A stretch of DNA of 16,853 nt, from contig DCFV01000237.1 in assembly GCA_002314435.1 (NCBI GenBank), positions 8,652 through 25,504 on the forward strand. Reading direction: 5' to 3'. Of this stretch, positions 1 to 6,246 are shown in pieces (position 1 is the first letter of the stretch; every line of letters starts with the position of its first letter). The translations under genes were made by a program, and so were the position numbers. The notes under the pieces were generated by a model. The model was not told the origin of the DNA. It ran no database searches and was given only the letters and a program-made list of their open reading frames with translations. The stretch is from Acidobacteriaceae bacterium UBA1795 (lineage in GTDB: Bacteria > Acidobacteriota > Terriglobia > Terriglobales > Acidobacteriaceae).

Positions 1-830
1 AGGAACTTGTTGCCGATACGGCTGTCCATTCCGATGCCGCGCGCCACTTCCTCCACGTCCGCGCCCGCAGCCTCGCAGATATTGGCCACCACGTTCACAA
101 ACGAGATCTTCGTCGCCAGAAATGCGTTCGACGCATGCTTGATGATCTCCGCGGCCTTGGTTGAAGTCAGCAACAGCGGTGGCGGATTCTTCTCGTTGCA
201 CGGTCCGGGCACCGCGTCAGCTGACTTGTAGTACTCACCCGAAGTCAGCGGCGCATACAGATTCTTCAGCAGCGTTGAAGCCCTCTCCGTAGCCGCGCCT
301 ACAACAATGCGGTCCGCGTGCAGAAAGTCCACCACGGCTGTGCCCTCGCGCAGAAACTCCGGATTCGACGTCACGTCGAACATCTCCGTCGGCACGCCGT
401 TGCGTTCAATCACCCGCCGGATCCATTCGTTCGTGTACACCGGGACCGTGCTCTTCTCCACGATTACCTTGTATGAATCGATCGAGCGCGCAATCTCGCT
501 GGCCACCGCGTCCACATACGACAGGTCTGCGCTGCCCGTGCGGCTCTGCGGTGTACCCACGGCGATAAAGATCGCCTGCGCCGCCTGTGCTGCCGCGCGC
601 AGATCGCTGGTAAACTCCAGCCGCGTGCCGCGATGCCGGTTCAACAGTTCCGGCAGGTACTCCTCGTGGATTGGAACGCCACCCTCGCGCAGCGTGCGCA
701 CTTTGGACTCGTCGTTGTCCACACAGATCACGCGGTGACCGATTTCAGCAAAACATGCCGCGGCCACAAGGCCCACATAGCCCGAACCAACAACTACTAT
801 CGAGACGGGTTCGATCATTGAATCCTTCAT
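1..830 (-). CDS. ugd: UDP-glucose 6-dehydrogenase, N-terminal part (gene runs off the left edge)
   Basis: Oxidises UDP-glucose to UDP-glucuronate with two NAD+, feeding capsule, exopolysaccharide or other uronic-acid glycans in the cytoplasm. The 276 codons present start with the NAD-binding Rossmann motif GSGYVGLVAAAC at about residues 15-26. They continue with EKSTVPVYTNEWIRR and EFLREGTAVVDF, both typical of the family, and with EIIKHASNAFLATKISF, whose Lys231 matches the conserved lysine of the central helical domain. The block EEVARGIGMDSRIG lies at the window edge; the family's catalytic cysteine motif should come just beyond it. I chose the ATG at 828-830 because AGAGGA sits 9 nt upstream; an ATG at 816-818 is a possible alternative. 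A promoter lies at 903-930. The two genes behind it are broken regulators of types often found at polysaccharide loci. Identity is secure; the final product is not visible. Confidence 0.96.
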   Translation of the reverse strand, partial: MKDSMIEPVSIVVVGSGYVGLVAAACFAEIGHRVICVDNDESKVRTLREGGVPIHEEYLPELLNRHRGTRLEFTSDLRAAAQAAQAIFIAVGTPQSRTGSADLSYVDAVASEIARSIDSYKVIVEKSTVPVYTNEWIRRVIERNGVPTEMFDVTSNPEFLREGTAVVDFLHADRIVVGAATERASTLLKNLYAPLTSGEYYKSADAVPGPCNEKNPPPLLLTSTKAAEIIKHASNAFLATKISFVNVVANICEAAGADVEEVARGIGMDSRIGNKF

Positions 831-902
831 TGCAATGTTTCCTCTAGGGGAAAACCCAGGGCCTCTCACCTGCACTTCCTGATGCGCGCCGGAAGAGAAG
901 CC

Positions 903-930
903 GTTATACCTGCGAGGGCTCTACAGTCAA
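903..930 (-). promoter_or_regulatory. sigma70-type promoter of ugd
   Basis: On the minus strand TTGACT (925-930) and TATAAC (903-908) are separated by 16 nt, a close match to the housekeeping consensus. Transcription should begin near 896, giving a leader of about 65 nt before the ATG at 830. This means ugd can be transcribed independently of the broken genes upstream. Confidence 0.72.
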
Positions 931-1011
931 CCTACTCCTAATCGCAATAGTAACGGTACGAGCTGCGGAGCGGATAGGTGCCGATGTACATGGCGCTTCG
1001 GTGATTCGCAG

Positions 1012-1388
1012 TTATGTGTGTTCACGATCAGGACTGCAGCCGCCGGAGTAAATCCAGAACGCCTCAATCCCAAGAATGCCTGTCGTTCGCCCGCCTGAGG
1101 CTTGGATGATCGCGCCCCACAGCGTCGACAGCTTCTCGTCGCATACGTGCCTCGGCCAATTGCACATCAGATCACCGCGCAGATACACCAGCCGCAACTC
1201 CCGGCGCAGCACGGCTAGATACAAGTCGCGCTTGCGCGGAAAATGTCGGTAGATTGTCACCTCGTTCAATTCCGCGGAGGCGGCGATCTCGCGCGTGCTC
1301 AATCCGTTGCAGCCAAACCGTGCAAACAACGCCGCCGCCAGAATGTGCTCTTCTGTACCGCCTCGAGTTGTACCCGCGGTTCCTGCAT
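1012..1388 (-). pseudogene. TetR-family regulator remnant (frameshifted, truncated)
   Basis: One frame encodes a clear TetR DNA-binding domain: EEHILAAALFARFG, then GLSTREIAASAELNEVTIYRHF and RKRDLYLAVLRRELR (quoted in parts). Two things suggest decay. The only good start, ATG at 1386-1388 with AGGAG 5 nt upstream, is in a different frame and gives MQEPRVQLEAVQ; it joins the TetR frame only if one base is restored near 1350. After LRGDL (about 1165) the frame loses family resemblance, while the next frame reads LAEARMRREAVDAV, as expected for the ligand-binding domain. The reading frame stops after about 120 codons against about 190-200 normally. The helix before FARFG also looks two residues short. 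It sits between the NusG remnant and ugd. A short functional DNA-binding protein made from an upstream start in the open frame cannot be excluded. Confidence 0.7.
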
Positions 1389-1507
1389 TGTGGCTCCTGC
1401 TGTGTTTGGAATCGGACTGCGGCCTGCTCAGGGCATGACATTGCCAGCGCACCTTGCCGCGCGCGGCGCAAATCTCGACACGAAAAGTTCCGGGAAGAAA
1501 TCCGGGA

Positions 1508-1844
1508 TTATGAGTCTGAAGCCTGCTTACACGTGCGCAGGCGAGGTGTCCCTGTCGGCAGCTCTGCAGGCTCCCTGGTTTCGATCAACTCCAGCTCGCC
1601 CTCGTCTATCTCCACTTCGATGCTCGACATAATCTGGTCCAGCGGGATCATTACGCGAAGGCCATTGTTCCTGCGCTTGACGATGCCCTTTCATCCCGGT
1701 AACAGCTCTCCGCCGAATGCTGACCTGCTGCCGGGCCGTCAGGAGCGGCAAGAAGTGCTCGATCTCCCGCTGCGCAAAGTGCTCCGCCACGCGCTTCTCG
1801 TGGCAGCAGGTGGTGTCGGCGGCGTACCACTGACTGCTTGGCAT
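1508..1844 (-). pseudogene. UpxY/NusG-type antiterminator remnant (internal deletion plus frameshift)
   Basis: Intact relatives are specialised NusG paralogues that keep RNA polymerase elongating through capsule and exopolysaccharide operons. The N-terminal NGN motif is seen as WYAADTTCCHEKRVAEHF and REIEHFLPL, residues 6-35 from the ATG at 1842-1844. It then jumps in frame, near 1740, to a KOW-like segment VSIRRRAVTGMKG. About 85-90 residues of the NGN core and linker are missing. At the GGG run 1686-1688 an extra base shifts the frame; in the next frame the KOW domain resumes as IVKRRNNGLRVMIPL and SSIEVEIDEGELELIE, to a TAA at 1508-1510. The gene is broken twice but both halves remain recognisable, so decay is probably recent. 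No Shine-Dalgarno sequence is evident. It heads the minus-strand set leading to TetR and ugd. Confidence 0.78.
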
Positions 1845-1868
1845 TGGCTTGCGCCCGCGCGCCTGCAC

Positions 1869-2261
1869 CGTTCACATCTTCGAAATCACACGGCGCCAGT
1901 GCACTTGGGGGCAAAACTTCGCTATCCTCGCTTGGATCGGGTGTCCATACAGGTAATCATTTTCTGCTAATTGCTTAGCATACGTTCAAATCACGCCGGC
2001 ACATGAAAGCAAGCACCTTTACTCTTTACTCTTTGCTCTTCGGGGACGTAGTTGCCCACGTATGATTGGTATCCCCACTATCCCAGCAGTTAAGGGATTC
2101 TTAAACAAAACATAGCTACTCATAACACCGGCCCTCGCTTACCAATGCGTGCGAGCATGTTCGTCATTCGTGAGGCCGGCTTCTGCCTTCTTGTCCGGCG
2201 CTCTGACGCGCCGGAACCTTATTAACTTTGTGGTAACCTCGAAGGGAAAGAGGTTCCGCCC
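1869..2261. other. Intergenic region between NusG remnant and cysteine desulfurase
   Basis: No coding sequence is supported here. It holds a 6-bp inverted repeat with a 4-nt loop, TGCTAA-TTGC-TTAGCA (1965-1980), a short imperfect tandem run of the unit ACTCTTT near 2029-2050, and the hairpin at 2195-2214. Promoters for the divergent genes should lie here, but I could not place a convincing -35/-10 pair. Confidence 0.6.
2195..2214. repeat. Perfect 7-bp inverted repeat upstream of cysteine desulfurase
   Basis: CCGGCGC (2195-2201) and GCGCCGG (2208-2214) pair across a 6-nt loop, 48 nt before the desulfurase start codon. There is no T-run after either arm, so it does not look like an intrinsic terminator. 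It could be an operator or a structured part of the mRNA leader. Confidence 0.5.
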
Positions 2262-3455
2262 ATGGCTCCCGCATCCCAGCGTCCAGTGCGCGTCTATATG
2301 GACGCCAACGCCACCACCCCATTGCTGCCGCAGGTGGTCGAGGCGATGCATCCCTTCTGGACGGAGCACTTCGGCAACGCCTCCTCAATCCATCTCGACG
2401 GCCAGCAGGGCCGAGCCGCCGTGGACCGGGCACGCCAGACCCTCGCCGCCTTCTTCCGCTGTCACGAGGCTGAGGTCGTCTTCAATTCAGGCGGCACCGA
2501 GGGCGACAACACTGCCCTCTTCGGCCTGCTCCGCTCCGGCGACCACTTCATCACCACCGCCATCGAGCATTCCGCAATCCTGCAGCCGGCCCAGCGTCTC
2601 GCCGAGCGCGGCGTCGAAACCACGTTAGTCGCCCCCCTGCCCAGCGGCCTCATCGATCCTGCCTCCATCCTTGCCGCACTGCGGCCCAACACGCGTCTCA
2701 TCAGCGTTATGCTCGCCAACAACGAAACCGGCGTCCTCCAGCCTGTCGAGGAGATTGGCAGGATCGCTGACGACGCAGGCGTGTTCTTCCATATTGATGC
2801 CGTTCAGGGCGCCGGCAAGGTCCCCTTCGACGTCAGCCGCTTCGGCTGCCACTTGCTTTCCATCAGCGCCCACAAGATGCATGGCCCTAAGGGCGTTGGC
2901 GCTCTCTACGTCCGCCGCGGCACTCCCGTCGAGTCGCTCCTTGTCGGCGGCAGCCATGAGCGACGCCGCCGCGCCGGCACTGAAAACGTCCCCGGCATCG
3001 TGGGCCTGGGCAAAGCCGCCGAGCTGGCCATGCGCTCGCTCGCGGATGGCACGATGGACCGCCTCGCCGCTCTCCGCGACCGCCTCGAAGCCGGCGTCCT
3101 CGCCTTGTCAGGCACCGGCCTCAACGGCGCCCTGGCAGACGGCCAGCCAGCCCCGCGCGCCGCCAACACGACCAATATCTGGTTCGACCACCTCGAAGGG
3201 GAGGCCCTCGTCATCGCGCTTGATCTGAAGGGGATAGCCGTCTCCGGCGGCTCCGCCTGCCACTCTGGCGCCACCGAGCCCAGCCACGTTTTAATGGCCA
3301 TGGGCGTCGACAAGACCCGTGCCCGCGCCAGCCTCCGCTTCAGTCTGCTCAAAACCGCAACTGACGCCGAAGTCGGCTACGTCCTACGCGCCCTCCCCGA
3401 GGCCGTCGAGCGGCTCCGCGCTATCTCCCCGGTCGAAGCTGGCACCCTGGGATAG
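2262..3455 (+). CDS. Cysteine desulfurase (NifS/IscS class)
   Basis: PLP enzyme that takes sulfur from L-cysteine, forming alanine and an enzyme persulfide, then hands the sulfur to acceptor proteins. The 397-residue product has the usual family length. It shows YMDANATTPL at residues 12-21, the PLP-stacking His103 in IEHSAI, Asp179 and Gln182 in HIDAVQ, the Schiff-base Lys205 in SAHKMHGPKG, and the catalytic Cys333 on the mobile loop SGGSACHSGATEPSHVL. The loop resembles group I (IscS/NifS-type) rather than SufS. The start has AAAGAGG 8 nt upstream. The gene is followed after 53 nt by mnmA, and no iscU, iscA or suf genes are present, so its likely main job is sulfur supply for tRNA thiolation, as with YrvO and MnmA of Bacillus. 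A general Fe-S role is also possible. Confidence 0.95.
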   Translation: MAPASQRPVRVYMDANATTPLLPQVVEAMHPFWTEHFGNASSIHLDGQQGRAAVDRARQTLAAFFRCHEAEVVFNSGGTEGDNTALFGLLRSGDHFITTAIEHSAILQPAQRLAERGVETTLVAPLPSGLIDPASILAALRPNTRLISVMLANNETGVLQPVEEIGRIADDAGVFFHIDAVQGAGKVPFDVSRFGCHLLSISAHKMHGPKGVGALYVRRGTPVESLLVGGSHERRRRAGTENVPGIVGLGKAAELAMRSLADGTMDRLAALRDRLEAGVLALSGTGLNGALADGQPAPRAANTTNIWFDHLEGEALVIALDLKGIAVSGGSACHSGATEPSHVLMAMGVDKTRARASLRFSLLKTATDAEVGYVLRALPEAVERLRAISPVEAGTLG

Positions 3456-3508
3456 CGTAAAATACGCGCCATCCCCGCGCCTCTCGCATCGAAATCAATG
3501 AGGTTGGA

Positions 3509-4633
3509 TTGAACAGGCCGAGCACCATAGCCGTCGCCATGTCCGGAGGAGTCGACTCTTCTACGGTCGCGGCGTTGCTCGCCCAGTCGGGTGCTGCGGT
3601 CGTAGGCCTCACCCTCCAGCTCTGGGACCAGACCCGCCTCGCCGGAAAGCACGGCATACCAGAAGCCCCCAAGGCCGGCCGCTGCTGCTCCCTGGATGAC
3701 GTCTACGACGCCCGCCGCGTCGCCGAGCACCTCGGCATCCCCTACTACGTCGTCAACCAGGAGGAGCGCTTTGAGCAGGACGTTGTCCGCCCCTTCGTCG
3801 ACGAGTACCTCGCTGGCCGCACGCCTATTCCCTGCTCGCTCTGCAACAACCACCTCAAGTTCGACCAGCTTTTGAAAACCGCGCGCTCCATCGGAGCAGA
3901 GCGGATTGCCACAGGCCATTACGCCATCAACGAGTACGACCCCGCCCGCGGCCGCTGGATTCTCAAGCGTCCCGCCGACCGCGCCAAGGACCAGACCTAC
4001 TTCCTCTTCGGCCTCACCCAGGACCAGCTCGCACACACGCTCTTCCCGCTGGGCAATCTCACCAAGCCGGAAGTCCGCACCGCTGCGCGCGATCGCGGGC
4101 TGTCTCTTGCCGAAAAGCCCGACTCGCAGGAGATTTGCTTTATCCCCGGCGGCGACTACAAGCAGTTCCTCTCGGCCTATCTCGAGGAGCAGGGCCGCCC
4201 CATGCCCGACTCCGCCGGCGAACTTGTCACCTCCAGCGGCGAGGTCCTTGGTCACCACGATGGCATCACCGGCTTCACCGTCGGCCAGCGCAAGGGCCTT
4301 GGCGTGGCCTCGCCCACCCCACTCTACGTGCTACAGATCGACCCCGCCAGCCACCGCGTCTCTGTGGGCGCAGACGCCGAGCTGGCCACCCGCGAACTGC
4401 GAGCCGGCCGCCTCAACTGGATCAGCATCCCTGTGCTCACCGCGCCCACGCGGGTCCAGATCAAGATCCGCCATCGCCACGAGCCCGCCTGGGCCACACT
4501 CGAACCTGACCCGGCGTCACCCTGCGACTCAGTGCGCGCAACCTTTGACGAGCCGCAGCGCGCCGTCACCCCCGGCCAGTCTGCCGTCTTCTACGACGGC
4601 GACGAAGTCCTAGGCGGCGGCTGGATCCGCTAG
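3509..4633 (+). CDS. mnmA: tRNA-specific 2-thiouridylase MnmA
   Basis: Uses ATP and a protein persulfide to convert U34 to 2-thiouridine in the wobble position of Lys, Glu and Gln tRNAs. The 374-residue protein has the PP-loop MSGGVDSST at residues 11-19. The catalytic pair is Cys112 in IPCSLCNNHLKF and Cys210 in DSQEICFIPGGDYKQFL. ATGHYA, KDQTYFLFGL, FTVGQRKGLG and the closing LGGGWIR are all family hallmarks. The start is a TTG at 3509-3511: it is preceded by GAGG 5 nt upstream and gives the normal N-terminus before the PP-loop, while the next ATG (3539) begins inside the motif. The gene lies 53 nt after the desulfurase and is probably co-transcribed with it. A TAAAAT hexamer at 3458-3463 lacks a partner and is not called as a promoter. 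No terminator was seen after the stop codon. Confidence 0.96.
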   Translation: MNRPSTIAVAMSGGVDSSTVAALLAQSGAAVVGLTLQLWDQTRLAGKHGIPEAPKAGRCCSLDDVYDARRVAEHLGIPYYVVNQEERFEQDVVRPFVDEYLAGRTPIPCSLCNNHLKFDQLLKTARSIGAERIATGHYAINEYDPARGRWILKRPADRAKDQTYFLFGLTQDQLAHTLFPLGNLTKPEVRTAARDRGLSLAEKPDSQEICFIPGGDYKQFLSAYLEEQGRPMPDSAGELVTSSGEVLGHHDGITGFTVGQRKGLGVASPTPLYVLQIDPASHRVSVGADAELATRELRAGRLNWISIPVLTAPTRVQIKIRHRHEPAWATLEPDPASPCDSVRATFDEPQRAVTPGQSAVFYDGDEVLGGGWIR

Positions 4634-5051
4634 CACACTCCATTTGCCAGCCGCTCCGCATAGCTCGATGGCTTCCCCCACCTTGGCCTTCGGCTGTCCA
4701 AAACCCGCCTCGAAGCATAGCCTGGCCACTGAGAGTAGGTCACCCTCATCACGGCTCACGTACCCTCCAGACCTTCGTCGTCTAAACCGAGACCAAGAAA
4801 AGGGCCACCGGCGGCGTCTCCTCCATCACCGCCCAGTCTGAGCCTTCTAAACCGGCAACGACGCACGCAACGGCGCGCCACAGTCCCGGCCACCACCGCC
4901 GCTGTGGGGCCGTTCACGAGGGTCTACCAGCCTCGTCGCCTATGACCATGCAGGTGCGGCCGCAACGTTCGCCTGCCACGACTCCGCCATGGCCTCCGCC
5001 GTGTAGCCTGACCCTCGCGTGCTCCGGCCTGCAAACCGGGGCGCGCCGGCA
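4634..5051. other. 418-bp region with no recognisable gene
   Basis: All frames here either carry stops or read as low-complexity Pro/Ser/Arg/His-rich peptides on one strand and their mirror on the other, with no family motif I recognise. The sequence keeps a high GC content. It may be eroded coding sequence or plain spacer between the plus-strand mnmA and the minus-strand acyltransferase, which converge here. No convincing bidirectional terminator was found. Confidence 0.55.
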
Positions 5052-6092
5052 TCACCCCGTCTGCCCTTCGGCCGCCTCCGCGCTCAACGCCGGATCTCTC
5101 CTCCGTGTCTGCCATCGCGCCACCAACCGTCGTCCCAGCCGCATCCCCGGCACTTCCACAAACTGCCACGACAGCAGGTACGCCACCACCAGCAGCAGAA
5201 CCCCCCATACGCCCCAGTTAGCCCGCAGAAAGAATCCCTGCCACAGATAAATGCTGTAGGAAGCCTGCCCCGTCATCCGCAGCGGTTCCCATTCGAGAAC
5301 CCGCGTCAGTGCCATCCCCGGCGCCGCCACCGTCGCACCCACCAGCGCCGCCAGCGCCACCGACTCATGCAGCGGAATCACCCTCTGCATGTGATACAGG
5401 TCCCAGGCCAGCACCGGCACGGCGCCCACTGCCACCGTCCAGCGCCACCGCGCCAGCCACGCGCGCACCGCTGCCTCCCGCAGAAGGAACGCCAGCGCGC
5501 AGCCCACAAACAGCCCGCTGACCCGCACCTCAGTGTGGAAGTACCGCAGCCCCTCGGCATAGTAGTCACGGAACACCAGCGCATAGATGCCCCCCGCCAG
5601 CGCCACCGCGCCCGCAATCCACGCAGCCCGCCGCCGCCCCGCCAAGAGCAGCAGTAGCGGCCAAACCAGATAGAATTGCTCCTCCACCGACAGCGACCAC
5701 AAGTGCCCGGTAGGCGTGCTCGTCACCGTCTCCGGAAGGTAGTTCCGGTAGAAAAAGACGCAAGCCCACACGCTCCGGTCCAGCACCCGGAACTTCCCCG
5801 TGGCCTGCATCACCGCCAGCGTCCCCAGAAAAGCCCATAGCGCAGGCATGAGCCGGAAAAACCGCCGCACGTAGAAGCTCTTCAGGTCGATCCGCTCCTC
5901 GTCCAGCAAGTGGCTTGTGATCAGGTACCCGCTCAGGACGAAGAACAGCTGCACGCCGTGCTGTCCCGGTTCAAACCACGACTGTCCCCAAAGCCCGTAC
6001 CCGATCATGGACTGCCAGTGCGTGATCACCACGCCCAAGATCGCGATACCGCGCCACCCGTCCAGAACGGGAACTCTTTGTCGTGCAGACAT
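5052..6092 (-). CDS. Acyltransferase 3 family membrane protein (OafA/YrhL-like)
   Basis: Integral membrane O-acyltransferase that typically moves acetyl or other acyl groups onto sugars of surface polysaccharides, lipopolysaccharide or related glycans. The 346-residue product has the family signature in order: LDGWRGIAILGVVITHW at residues 10-26, with the likely catalytic His25; FFVLSGYLITSHLL at 50-63; the arginine-rich FYVRRFFRLMPAL at 73-85; GHLWSLSVEEQFYLVWP at 129-145; and SYSIYLWQ at 278-285. Many hydrophobic segments lie between them. No extra periplasmic SGNH domain follows, so it is the short form. There is no Shine-Dalgarno sequence; TAGATT ends 6 nt before the ATG. It is divergent from the arabinofuranosidase, with about 120 nt between that gene's -10 element and this start. 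The acceptor cannot be told from sequence; a link to the nearby polysaccharide genes is only suggestive. Confidence 0.93.
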   Translation of the reverse strand: MSARQRVPVLDGWRGIAILGVVITHWQSMIGYGLWGQSWFEPGQHGVQLFFVLSGYLITSHLLDEERIDLKSFYVRRFFRLMPALWAFLGTLAVMQATGKFRVLDRSVWACVFFYRNYLPETVTSTPTGHLWSLSVEEQFYLVWPLLLLLAGRRRAAWIAGAVALAGGIYALVFRDYYAEGLRYFHTEVRVSGLFVGCALAFLLREAAVRAWLARWRWTVAVGAVPVLAWDLYHMQRVIPLHESVALAALVGATVAAPGMALTRVLEWEPLRMTGQASYSIYLWQGFFLRANWGVWGVLLLVVAYLLSWQFVEVPGMRLGRRLVARWQTRRRDPALSAEAAEGQTG

Positions 6093-6098
6093 GCTTAA

Positions 6099-6104
6099 AA
6101 TCTA
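6099..6104 (-). promoter_or_regulatory. -10-like hexamer 6 nt before the acyltransferase start
   Basis: Minus-strand TAGATT fits TANNNT and ends 6 nt from the ATG, the spacing expected if transcription starts on the start codon itself. No -35 match is visible, and no Shine-Dalgarno sequence precedes the ATG. Confidence 0.35.
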
Positions 6105-6210
6105 GCCCGCTTGTACGCATTTCCGACTGGTGACTCTGAAAATGGGGCTCTCAACGGTAACCATCCGGTTCATTTCCACCCCCTGTGCGCACCGCTTTCC
6201 CCCGCCGCGA

Positions 6211-6216
6211 TATACT
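6211..6216 (+). promoter_or_regulatory. -10 element of the arabinofuranosidase gene
   Basis: TATACT is a near-perfect -10 hexamer. It lies 30 nt before the ATG at 6247, giving a leader of about 25 nt that contains the ribosome-binding site GGAG. The -35 region is poor, so an activator may be needed. Its position downstream of 6130 argues against the longer open frame that starts there. Confidence 0.5.
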
Positions 6217-6246
6217 GGCTCGGCATCTGAATCCGGAGATCTACTC

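Noticed and set aside
1254..1970. 238-codon plus-strand open frame across the TetR and NusG remnants
   Set aside because: It has no recognisable domain and mirrors the two decayed minus-strand genes, where TetR and NGN/KOW motifs are clear.
2029..2050. Short tandem run of ACTCTTT-like units, considered as a repeat array
   Set aside because: Only about three imperfect units over roughly 20 bp, with no spacers. It is not a CRISPR array or a significant satellite.
3377..4258. 293-codon open frame antisense to mnmA
   Set aside because: Low-complexity Gly/Ala/Val-rich shadow; the sense frame carries all MnmA motifs.
6130..6246. 39-codon N-terminal extension of the arabinofuranosidase
   Set aside because: It would start upstream of the TATACT element and bury a good signal peptide internally. 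The ATG at 6247 has its own ribosome-binding site.
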